From Karalla daura (Eukaryota; Chordata; Actinopteri; Chaetodontiformes; Leiognathidae), in assembly GCA_029224185.1 (NCBI GenBank), contig CM055193.1, positions 8,654,359 through 8,718,358 on the forward strand: DNA of 64,000 nt, written 5' to 3'. Below the pieces are notes generated by a model. It saw nothing but the letters and a program-made list of their open reading frames with translations, made no database searches and was not told where the DNA came from. Every line of letters begins with the position of its first letter. Position 1 is the first letter of the stretch. Made by a program: the position numbers and the translations under genes. Of the stretch, positions 47,034 to 58,600 are shown one piece after another.

Positions 47034-49264
47034 ACCTCCCACCTCTCTGTTTGACAAGGCACAGCGTCCTGCGTCTCCACAGATGTGTTCTGACAAATTG
47101 GTTTTTGGGTTGCATATTGGACCGGATAATTTAGTTTCGCTCAGCACGTGTGATAAAGGAAGTAATTAAGAAATGGAAAAAAAAAAGGGGGCAATAAAAA
47201 AAGCTGGTGGAGCTTGACGATGGCAATGATAACATCTGTTCTTGTTAGTGAAACTCTATCCCTTAACCTCTTAACACCCATATGTTTTTGGTCTTTTATG
47301 GATGCTTGGCATACCACATACATAAAATGCTTGTAATACAACAACTCCAAGTCATACGTGCACGTATGAACCCTCATTTATTTTTTTGTCCTTGATTGCA
47401 AAAACATGGCAGTGCTTTATGCCAGGTATATATAAATCACCATAAAAGTTTCTACATCTTGTCAATCACACCTTGATGAAGTTTCAGAGCCCTAAGCCTA
47501 ACCTTTTGAAAGTTATGGTGTTTTTAGTTTGTGGTGTTCCTAAACCTCTCCAAAACACCTCTCTTTTACTTCTACTGTCACTTATGCTTTTACTCGCTTC
47601 TGTGACACTGGAAACATTACTGAAACCTTTTGATTACTATAAATCCTTTTAACATAATTTGAATACTTTTTTATGTAAAATAGCCAAAAAAACAAAAACA
47701 TAAATGTCTGCTTTAGTGTGCATCTGCTCCGCTCAGCCATGTCTTGGCCATAAAAAGTTGGACATAGTCTTCCGGTACGAAAAATGAAGCCAACTCGGAA
47801 GTGACTTTACTTGTAATACTACCAAGATCTGCTCGGACTGGCTCCAAAAAACACTTTCTTCAATACACACCCAGTCAAAAAACTGGAAAGATGGAAAGCT
47901 AAACTCAGTGGCTACAACAATGATTGACTGACATGTCTAAACATCAAAAAGTTTTATTTGACAAAGTTTGCAGATGGTAAACAATGGACTGTAGAGGACT
48001 TTACAAGCTGGAATAATTTTATTAAAGACTACTCTGGTTCTTTGGATGAGTAGAGTATTAGGGATGAAATGAATATAAACGAGTGAGGTTTGGACAAGTG
48101 ATTGGGCTTCATGACAGCTTCAAAGGTAGGAAGGTGCCCCTGTTTCAAGTAGCTTGTGGATTGGTGTTCATGTTTTCAGTAAGATCAGCTGGATGGTTGA
48201 ACTGTGGAGGTTCTAGCCTTTCTAACAATGCATAGCATGTCCATATACATGGAAGCTGAAGCGGTTTAACTGTTTTTGTTGTCCAACATGATCTTACGTG
48301 ATCTTGTCCAACACGATCTTACACTGAATGTGCTGAAATCACTCACCAGCGAGGATAAGATTTGTGACGTAGATAAAAGCAGCTTGCATTCAAAACACTG
48401 GTCCACCTATGAATTATTTTGATCAGGTGGTATGTACCCTTACTTCTCTCGCAGGAATATATGCTGCGAAGTGCAGAAAACAAGGTTCACTCGGTTCAAT
48501 GTACACAGTGAAATCTGTAGATCACTGTCAGGGTCTGCAGGGGCTATCGGAGGCAGCAGATGTTCCATGCTGCTCCAGGAATCTTGAATCCTGAACTATT
48601 GTTTATGTATCTGTGTGTGTTTGTGTGCATGTGTGTGTGTGTGTGTGTGCTGTGTCTGTGTAAATGACATAGCGTTGCACAATTAAAAAAAAAAGAAAAA
48701 AAAGTTGGGTTTATTGGGACAGTGGGTGTGTACTACTATTTGTAGGAGCTGACCAAACCCTAGACAAATAGACACAGAGAGATGCATACACACGTGTCTT
48801 AATGAGATACTTTGATGAGGCATTCTTCTCCTAACAGATCAACACAGTCAGGGTGAAAAAAAAATGACCTGGGACCCATTAATACAGGAAGTGAATTCCT
48901 AAACTCTGAATTATGAACACATTCCTACGATCATCAACCTCGTATTGTGAATCCATGTATTGAGATGAGTCATTTGCTGCTCTTGACAGGGTAATGTGTG
49001 GCTTTCATCAAGAGAAATTCATGGGTGGTGACTAAAGGCATTTGTTGTAAGTGGGGCAGTCTGAGGTATAAGCGCTACTTTATACTCCTCTGACTACTCT
49101 ATTCATCTGGCAGACATCGCTAGCAAAGCTTTTCTATACAGTGGCATACAGACACAGCGGAGCTTGTGAACATGTAATTCAAATCAGCTCCACCTCAAAC
49201 AGCAACAACATTAAATTAACTAACATTCATCCAATGAGATAATGAATCTAATTAAGAGGCTATG

Positions 49265-49278
49265 TCTCTCTCTCTCTT

Positions 49279-49310
<32 letters not shown>
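49265..49310. repeat. (CT)n and (TG)n microsatellite
   Basis: A short CT repeat (49265-49278) followed by TG repeat (49283-49310). Confidence 0.9.
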
Positions 49311-49314
<4 letters not shown>

Positions 49315-51119
49315 AGTCTGGGTTAAGAGTCCCTTTTGGTACTTCTAATAATTTTTGTAAATGCGTCTCTTTTTAACTGTGTGGTTGTGACTTTTAACTA
49401 GAACTCCAACTCTGGTTAATGTTAAATGCAGTCACAGTAACACCTGTGGAAATAATTTCCTCTGATTTAGAGACTCATATGGACATTTCACTGCACCATT
49501 ACTGGTCCCCGTGGTCCCCATCACTTTTCATTTTGAATCATGTCAAGTGGTCAAATCTTTCCAGGTGAACGCTTTGTTGTGTGTTGGGTCGATGCTAAAG
49601 TTAGCCGAGCGGCCTAAATGTGATGTTGTTGTAGGAAATGTCTGAGGACATTTCAATAGCACCGCCGTAAAGCAAACACAAATAACTCTGCGGTGGACAC
49701 AAAATGTATATTCAGCCTCTGAAGTACTTAATAATCCTGATAAATGAGCACTAATGGAGCTCATTTATAAGGAAGACACTCGCTCTACTTCAACATTTAT
49801 GCTGTGTGAATCTCGACCATTAAATGTGACCTTTTGAATGTATGGAAGAACATGGACCGTTACTTATCATTAGACCGTGACAGATCCGTTTGGCCTGCGG
49901 ATATCACTACGATCAGCACATTACTAATAAACACACATTGCGGTGCCAAAAGCCTATAAATCTGCATGTGAAAATAGTTCCCAGAACAGGAGCAATTTAT
50001 TCACATTTGATAGAAAACCTCAGGAAAAGCAAAACGTAACAATCATTTTTGTATATGAACCATTTTCAAAACTCACATATTCAGCAGAAGCAATTGAGCT
50101 GAAGTTTGATTGGCGCACACAGCATTTGTTGCTTAGAGAGTTTTCACTGGCTCCGCTGAACAGCATCAGTCTAAATCTATTCTCTGGAGCATTTTGGGAA
50201 CATGTCTGATGAGATTTTGAATTCAGCTCATGATCAAGACATCAAGCGGAGTCGTAGGAAAATAACAGGTGTCGAAGTATCTAGCCCAGCTTTTTATGTG
50301 CCTCGTTTTTATGACATGTAAGAAATTCGAGACCTTTCAAGTTCTTGTGAGACTCCATGCACCACCCTCACTCAAAAATCACCCAAATCATAGGAGAAGA
50401 ATATTGCCGCTTGTGGATAAAGGAACATTTTGATTTAACAGTCGGCGCCCATCTGTTTCGCATGAACTGTTTTAGTATTTTTTACCATTGCAACTTGTGC
50501 TCTTGCTTTTATGTGTTTTCAACCATAATGTTTTTTGTTCCATAACAAAAAATGTCCAGAATAATACTCCAGGGGTTTGAGCAATTGATAAATACCAGTA
50601 TCTCCACAATTCACAAACCAGGATAATGAAACCAGATCGAAGGGCACACTATCAACTGTAAGGCCCAAAGCTGTTTTTGTGTTGGCACGAATTAAACACA
50701 TGAGACATGACAGATATTTATTTTTCAGCTAATTTTGTTTCATACAGAGTGGCCAGCTAATCATCAGCTGGGCTCCAGCTTCACATTTAACACATACACA
50801 CATATGATTGACATTAGTCTTTTGCCTAACATATGGCAAGAGAGCGAGCAACCACGTAAAGTACAAATGTAGTAAATCATTCATGCTGTCCCGTTTCCTA
50901 AGACCTTTGAATGACAGCAGATGAGGAGACTGCCCGGAGACCTCCTCCATTTCTATTTTCCTCTGGTTGTAAAACTTGCAACAAAGGACAAAGTTGAATA
51001 CAGGATAAGAGAGAGATTATTTCCTGGCAAATGAAATGTCTACGTCTGTTTCTCTTGGACTGTGTCTGAGTGGCTGTTTGGGCTGGTTTCCAACCCGATA
51101 AGTTGTGTTGACTCATACC

Positions 51120-51124
<5 letters not shown>

Positions 51125-51150
<26 letters not shown>
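51125..51150. repeat. Poly-T tract
   Basis: 26 consecutive T. The Lys-rich ORFs on the minus strand here are its translation. No retroposon body with target duplications was recognised beside it. Confidence 0.9.
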
Positions 51151-51966
51151 GCAATGAGTTGAATATACAGTTGATATACAGTTGATCTGATTCCAGCCCT
51201 GAGATGCTCCCACCCACCCACCTTGATGATGATCGCAGCTGATAAAAAGCTGCAGCAGACAATTCATGGATGTGGCAGAGGGGACACGAGGCACCGTCAC
51301 TGTCACATCTTTTGTGACATTCGAAGATTTTCCTGACCAATTCAGAAAAGTAAAACAAAGAGACCTGACAAGATCCTCTGATTGATGTGCTTTTTTTATC
51401 ATCTTCTTATCTTTGGGTCTCTTCAACCTGCGTGGTAAGCAAAACGTGTGTTCAGTAAAACCTTTGGTATTTCGGAGAAGCTTTGAAACCTTTGATACTG
51501 GAAACAGGATTTCAGCTAAACAATGGTTGCCAGGGCGACAAACTCAACGATCATGGCTTTGTTCTACGACCCCCCCACCAAAAAAAAGACTCGAGTGTGC
51601 AAGATCACGAGCTGCTTGAAAAGAAACTTGCAGAAAGGAGATTTGATTTAGAAAATACAATCTCTACGTTTTTTTTTTCACAGACGTCAGGCTGAGCTGC
51701 ACCCATAACTGACACACATGAGACAAATATGTTTCCAATTATTCCAGAGTTTTACCCAAAAGAACAGAGATGTTCATACGCAGTTATGAATAAACAATGA
51801 CAAATATTTCTGTGACTGATCTGGCATAATTGTATATCTGTAACAACAATCTGCTCTAAGCTGCAGCCTTGATTTTCACATGGTTACCAAATGCATTTGA
51901 GAGACTCGAAGGGAAACAATGCAGTCCTTAATGAAGTCAAATCAAATTCAAACTCCAGTAAACAAG

Positions 51967-51972
51967 TTTATT
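51967..51972 (-). terminator. Candidate ren polyadenylation signal
   Basis: AATAAA on the minus strand, 340 bases after the renin stop codon, which would give a compact 3' UTR. Confidence 0.5.
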
Positions 51973-52312
51973 CTTGTTCTGTCAGTACAATACAGGTATG
52001 GCTTTCTACTGTTACTGAATGATAATGATCAGTCACACACGCAGAAACATTGCATTCGCTGGTAAATGCTTATAAATAAAAAAAAGAGAAGTTTTCAGGT
52101 GTTCAGTGCAAACTATGGGAATAATGTATAGTAGCAAAGCGGGATTCGCATGGAATGGGAGAATGACATTCTTCAATGTCCATTTTTCTTTACTGTTTCA
52201 TTAAACAGATATGGTCATGAGACATCGTGTGAAGCAACTGCAGGAGGGACTGGAAGAGGTGGTCGTAGCAGCAAAGATAGTGAGAAAGAAAGCGGAGCGG
52301 TGTGACTTCCTG

Positions 52313-53089
52313 TCACACTGCCATGGCAAACCCTATCCGGTTATTGCGGCGATCGAACTCCGTGTAGTAGCGGGCAATGAAGTTGGCTCCCAAGATCCAG
52401 ATGGGACCTACAGGGGGCGGCACATCCAACCCTCTGAAGGTGACGGTGCAGACGTCCCCCTCGATCTGTGATTGCTGAAACCCACAGAGAGAAGTCAGCT
52501 GTATCACAACGTGCCTCTGCAGTTATATCAGACAGTCACAGCGGTCGGGAAGGAAACTCAAATCCTGTGGTTTATGTCCGGCAGTTTATAACTCTACTCG
52601 TGTACAGTGTTTAAAACCAGTAAATGGACGTGTTTATGTTCTAGTAATATAAAATAATACTGTATTCATGACCCTGCTTACCCATAAGATGTAATCCTCC
52701 TGGGTGAGCGAGTACTCTCGGCCACCCAGGTGGAAAGTGACACTGGGCAGCGTCTTGACAGTGTCACAGTTGACTTTGTACTAATGAACAACACAGAGAC
52801 AGAGGGGGCGAAGATGGTAATTATTTTCTTTTTTTTTTTTCCAGGCAAGTGTTAAATGTAGGGAACCATGTTGCGTGTGTAAAAGCTTACTCCACTTTCA
52901 TCCTGCTGTGCGCCGATGGTTTTCATCAGCACAGACACAGAGGAGGCCGGGCCTGTGATGTAGGAGGAGCCTGTGTCGATCACAGCTGTGCAGCCCTCAG
53001 CACAAAACATCATGTCCATGCCCACAGAAACACTGGGAGAGCGAGAGGTGGGAAATATCAAACACTTCTTTTCTGAATGGATGAATGCT

Positions 53090-53141
<52 letters not shown>

Positions 53142-55483
53142 TACACACACAGACAGACAGACGGACGGAAAACAATGACAACGTTATGAAGTTATGAGAC
53201 ACAGATCTTACCCCTTCATGTTGACTTCCCATTTGCCTGTTTCTCTGGTTTCCATATAATTGAAGTTTCCAGTGTAGTAGTTTGGGTCTGTGCCTCCGAG
53301 GACAAGCTCTCCACCTGGGGAGTGTTTTGGGTCCCTGGAAACAATGAATAAATTACCCATTACCCACTTATTGCCGCCACTTACGCTGTGGTTTCAGCAA
53401 TTTTCACTGATGAGCTTTACACCATGGTCTCTCATTCTGCAGTAATGATGCCCCTCAAGGTTAAAGGGAAAATACATTACGTGTTTGTTATCGCTTGGTT
53501 TCTAAAGACCGTAGCAGAACAGAATAAATAAAGAAGAAATATCTATTCTTTTAAAACTGCTTTTCAGCTGCCTCGAACTATTTTCTTCTTCATCTTCTTC
53601 TTTTAAGATCTCAAAAGAAACAACTCTTAAAATCAGATTATAAAAACAATCCAAACACATTATATTTTACTTATTTGGCATTTTATCCAATCTATCTTGG
53701 ACTGCTGCCGCCCACCTGCTGTAGTAGACGGAGAACACCTCCTCCTTCAGGACGTGCTGAGACATAATGCGGTCAAACACGGGAGTGATGCCATCGATGG
53801 CCACGTTTGGGTAACCCATCCCCAGGACGCCGTCAAACTTGGCAAAGATGAAGGGCATCGCTGACAGAGAGGTGGCCTCTGCGAACACCTGCACCACGGG
53901 GATACCACCAACCTGCAGCAAACACAAAAACAAGCTCCAGGTCAGAGGTGGCAAACGTGAGGAGAGGACGGTTATTTGTTTATTTCTTTACTGATTTGCA
54001 CTAACCACGACCACATCCTCGCTCAGAAATCCCCTGACATTCCCGGCCGCATACTGGATGGAAAATCCAGTACCATTCTCGATGTAGGTCCGGGATTTGG
54101 AGGCATCGTACCTGTTGTGAGTGACTAAGAGTTCAAAATGCTTTTGAGTCACAGTTTTTATTTGGGAGGAAATTCTCAGCAGATTAATCACACGAGACAC
54201 TGTTTTCAGACCTTGATCTGATGCATTTTTTTCCACTGAAAATATATGTTTTTGGCTTGTGTGAGCAGACACTTACAACAGGCAGTGGAGAATGGTGAGC
54301 AGCTTTGCGAAGGCACCCAAAGGTTCGCTGAACCTGTGTCAAACACCACATTGAACATCTGGGCCGGAGAGCCAATGCTGATTTCCCCATAATACTGAGT
54401 CTAATAAGAATAAACAGAAAAAAATATATAAAATCATAATAAGATTTCTGACTTGAGCCAGCACTGGCTAAATTTACCGCCTTGCCGTTGTTTGAATATT
54501 TCTTTGAAACGTCTTTACTGGATCTTTAAGCCAAAAGTATAATTGAGGGTATGAAATACGACAGAGTATGACTCACAGACAAAGAGAACATTTCAGAGCA
54601 CAAAGCAGGCAAATGAGTTTGCCGTGCTACTCCTGAAGACATTACAACACTCATCTTGGATGAATGAATGTTTTAATCGTCGACATGAATGTTTTTTTTT
54701 CTTTTTTACCCGCTCACTTCTGACTCACTACGTCTAGATTTCTCACTACCTGTTTGACTCAGAACGATTATTGAATTCGACTTTTTTAAATGCTCCCTGA
54801 TATATGTAATGCAATAAAAGTGTTTTACATCCAAGTAGTTGGTGAGAGGTGTGGGAACAGTCCCATTGTTGGAGTCGTCCTTGCTGTTCTGGGACAGCTC
54901 AGTCAACACCTGGTCCAAGGAAACACCCATCTCCCTCAGTGTCTCCCTGATAGATGGCATCTTTCGCAGGCTGATCCTGGAAACAAAACAGACCGTGAGA
55001 ATATTCATCTTTGAGCCACAGACGCGAAGCAGGTCTGAAGAAGATTTAACTGAGGACGGTGGCCTGTGAAGTATATTTTCCATGCTATAGATCTGATACA
55101 TATGCCTGGTCATAATCCCAGTATAACAAAAAGGCTTTAATAGAGTACAGGCTGTCTCGCTCTCAGTGCCTAGCCAGAGAAAGGAACAAAAACACATGTT
55201 AAGCCAATGCTGAAAACATTAGCTTTGGTAATGAACCAATAAAACACATTTGTTTTCTTGTACTTGTTTGCTTTGCTGTTTGCTGTCACTACACTGCTGA
55301 AGCGTGTTTTCTCTGGTGCAAACGCAATTATGCAGCGTATTCTCACTGTTACGATTGTTCCCTGGCCTCTTCAAGCAGGCAGGTATAGGAAGGATGGATT
55401 TCTTACCTCCTTAAAGCCTGGGTCGAGGTCGTTGTCAGTGTCAGAGCGAGTAAACACATCCAATAATTCATCCTTAGGGCCAT
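52313..55483 (-). CDS. ren: Renin, aspartic protease
   Basis: Renin is a secreted pepsin-family protease that cuts angiotensinogen to angiotensin I. Coding exons in transcript order: 55407-55483, 54829-54976, 54277-54400, 54006-54124, 53716-53912, 53212-53334, 52891-53032, 52682-52780, 52313-52474. All nine join in phase to 396 residues (human 406). A signal peptide (MNYWMCLLALTLTTTSTQA after a four-residue lead) precedes a prosegment with the family motif RKMPSIRETLREMG. The two catalytic motifs are FDTGSAN (Asp96) and VIDTGSS (Asp282); the flap tyrosine is Tyr141 in IQYAAG. The renin-type proline loop DVPPPVGP and the end FDRRNNRIGFAMAV closely match human REN and separate it from cathepsins D and E. 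The start at 55483 is preferred because it gives a signal peptide; the Met four codons later would also work. No defects were seen. Confidence 0.95.
53093..53163. repeat. (AC)n with trailing (ACAG)n
   Basis: AC repeat with TAC variants followed by ACAG/ACGG units, in ren intron 6, about 50 bases from the donor of exon 6. Confidence 0.92.
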
Positions 55484-55620
55484 GGTGAAGTCCCTGTACA
55501 CAGGCCACTGGGGAACTCTTATATGAGGTGTTGGTTTTCCTGGTTTTGTCAATATATTCCACTTTTATTAAATCTGTTTATGAAAGCTGCCACTCTCACT
55601 GCGCTGCCTGGTCCCTCCAC

Positions 55621-55630
55621 TCTTTTTATA
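55621..55630 (-). promoter_or_regulatory. TATA box of ren
   Basis: TATAAAAAGA on the minus strand, 138 bases upstream of the start codon. Transcription start would be about 25-30 bases downstream (55590-55600), leaving a 5' UTR of about 110 bases. A CGTCA half-site (plus-strand TGACG at 55844-55848), as used by cAMP-responsive factors, lies about 215 bases further upstream. cAMP control of renin is well known in mammals; its use here is inferred. Confidence 0.6.
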
Positions 55631-58600
55631 CCATGTCCTCTTCACAGTGCTCTCACCCATGGGCCACTGGAGCCTTCCTGGAGGTGACCACTTGAAAACA
55701 AGTTCCCTGCCCCCACCCAACCCTTCTACCCTTTCCGCCTTGGTCACACAACCTCCCGAGTGATAAAGAAGTCCCAGTGAGAGGTCTGAACTCTGACCTG
55801 TTAAAACACACCAAAGACAGAAAGCAGGGGTGCAGGGTTTTGCTGACGTTGGGAGAACTGACACCTTGTCTGTCGGCCTGTGAGAACCGTGAGCGGGAAG
55901 TGAAAGATGCTCTGAGCTGTCGTTCCAGATTAGACTTCTGATTCTCGCTCAACTCTATGACAACTCATTTTTTAAGTCTACTGCACACTGTGTGTGTCAT
56001 TCCACTGTGTGCTTCAAGACTAAATCTTTCCTTTTGGCGTGGTCTGCTTTATAAATCGGCAGATCTAAAAGAAATGTTTACGACAGAATCCATCGTGATT
56101 GTTAACATTTGCTTGTGTCTTTTACTCACAGCCTTATCAGTAACTCTGACAGGTTTTCACTTAGCCCTTGTTGTCTTTCACTTACTACAGAGGTCACCGC
56201 AGCTTGTGTGGCTTCTAAGTGCTGTTTTTCTTTTGCTTAGGCAAGAGGTAAGATCAATATCGACATTAAAGTTCAGATCGAGGTCTTCAGTCTGGATCAA
56301 GGCAGGAGACAGACCCCATATTGAGTGTATTATACGATATATGAGATTGGCCGTGTGCCGTGTTTTCTCACTATACCGTGCTTAAATTGTAATTTACTTA
56401 GATTCAATTAATCTCAACACCTAATCAGGCCGCTCTCACTGGATTTTACCACTGGGAGGATTCCCACAGTATCTGACCTGTCAGGATGCAGTCATGTGTT
56501 TGTGCTCGACTGGCTCGACTGACCACCCAGTCAAGCCAGGAGATACGTGGGGGTCCACATCAGGCAGCCAAAGTGGAGGTTGGAGGTCAGTCGCTAAGAT
56601 ACTACGACCTAGTGAAAATGATAGCACGCTTGCAGAAAACTTATAGAGCCTGTAAGGATTTACAACAACAGAAGCATTGTGCATGAGAGTGCAAAATGAG
56701 ATAATGCCCACTGAACATATGTAAGTGTTCTTAAACACATTTATTTGCAACTAATAAACATCAACATTGGCTATGTTGACTCCTATATTTAGGGAAACCT
56801 CTCGGTGGACGTGTCCTCTGAAGGCACACAGGACAGGCATGCACTCTTTGGTTGTATTTACCACCTTCATGAACAATACGAGTATGAGTAAATGTACTAA
56901 GTTAAGTTCAACTTTTGGGAGGAAGTCAGATCTGCAGGCTTTGCAGCTCATTTTACAATCATACAAACAAAAACACACACATGAATATGAACCAACCAAA
57001 CCACCAAAGTGGTTTGTGACTTGAGCTTGTTTCAAAATTCTAAACTGTGAACCTAACGTGAACTTGTTCTAGCTCTCGTGAAGTGTCATTAAAGCTGCAA
57101 AAGAGGCTCATGAGAGCAGAGACAGCAAACCAAACTGTGAAGTTGTGGGCTGGGAAACCAAACCAATGCTGTATGACTGTGTTTGGTGCCAGCGTTTTTG
57201 TGAGTTCATCACTATAAATGACCCTACTCACTGTAAATTACGTTACCACTGGACACAAACATGTTTTTTTTTAATTAAAAATAAAAAAAGTACAGGGTAC
57301 GTTACCTGCCTTAACCTATCTGGGATAAGGCTGCACAGGTTGGTTTTTGCCAAAAATTTTGGGGACAGAATCTCACAGACATCTGACTCTTGACCTGCTT
57401 GGATAAATGGATTACCACAAGTCTCTTTCCCACACTGCCTAAAGTGACCCATGCGTCAATCCTACCCGGCCTCCCACCTCCTCACTGAATTTACTCCACT
57501 GTTGGGCATGGGAAATTCAAAACCACCTCTTCAAAGATGATTTGTTTGAGCTTCATATGTTTTTAGTTTCATTCATCTTCCCTTGGAGGCCCTGTCAAGT
57601 CATATTGTATTTGCATAACCCAAAATTTGCCTCAGGGACTGTTACAGTGTTTACAACTTGGGACAACTTCTGTTTTCAGACCCCATGTTTTTGGAAGGAT
57701 CCGCTCCCCCATCAGCAAATCAAAACAAATCATCAGAACAAATAAACAGATTCTATTAGACAACATTTCCGTTACATGGAGAAGAATATGACATGCTATT
57801 TGTTTATAATTATGTAATGATCTATGTAGATGATACCATGTTGGTTCAGTGGTTGAATTATCCTTCTCTCGCTCTTAATATTTAAAAGTGCTTCACCTAT
57901 TAATTAAAACTACTACCACTACAACTTGTGGATGAATGTATGGGGGATATTTGGGTGGTGCCCTTGGTCCGACCCTTGAATCTAAAAGCTGTATTAAAAA
58001 CCCAGGGAGCACACTGAAATTTAACCTTGTAAATTTTAAAAATGTAATCCCTGGAAACTGGTGAAAACAGCTGCTTGCTATTTCCCCAGAAGTGCTGCAG
58101 CATATTTCAGAAGCATTCCTGAATTAGTTAAACACTGAGTTTGGTGGAAGAAGAACATCTTATTTTTGATAGAAATAAATCAGGCTGCGAAGAGCAAAAT
58201 GAGTGAAAAACCAAAAGAGAGAATTTTTCTAAAGAGTGAAAGTCTGAAACTTTATAATAATTCACCAAAGGCCTGTTTGAATTCTGCTCTGACAAACTGA
58301 TTTCAGAGAGCTTTTAATCTACTCGAATCGTGATAGAAAAACATGCCAATATCGTCACAGTTGTACATTGAACGTTGTATATTTTAAACACAATATTTGA
58401 AATTTTGAGAATAAGATTGCTCTGAGGTTTTTTTTTCTTTTTGCAAGAACTTTTGAAATCATTCATAATGCTGCAACTTCTTACTTAAGGAATTTTGCTA
58501 CACTGACCTCAGAATAAGTAACACAAGCCACTGGGTCAACCACTCACAGGGAGTAAAAAGGGTTCCAAGACGTGTCTTGGCAAATGATCATTCACTTTCA

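Larger units (their letters stand above)
47040..51966. other. Intergenic region between csf1 and ren
   Basis: About 4.9 kb, AT-rich and mostly unique. It contains GT repeats (48612-48650, 49283-49310 with CT at 49265-49278) and a 26-base poly-T (51125-51150). ORFs are short and lack recognised domains. In human, ETNK2 lies on this (3') side of REN; no kinase-like exon was seen. Confidence 0.6.

Noticed and set aside
49880..49910. Plus-strand reading DPFGLRIS, resembling the kisspeptin core PFGLRF
   Set aside because: Only five residues match, there is an in-frame stop six codons upstream, no amidation and dibasic site follows, and the locus is on the wrong side of ren.
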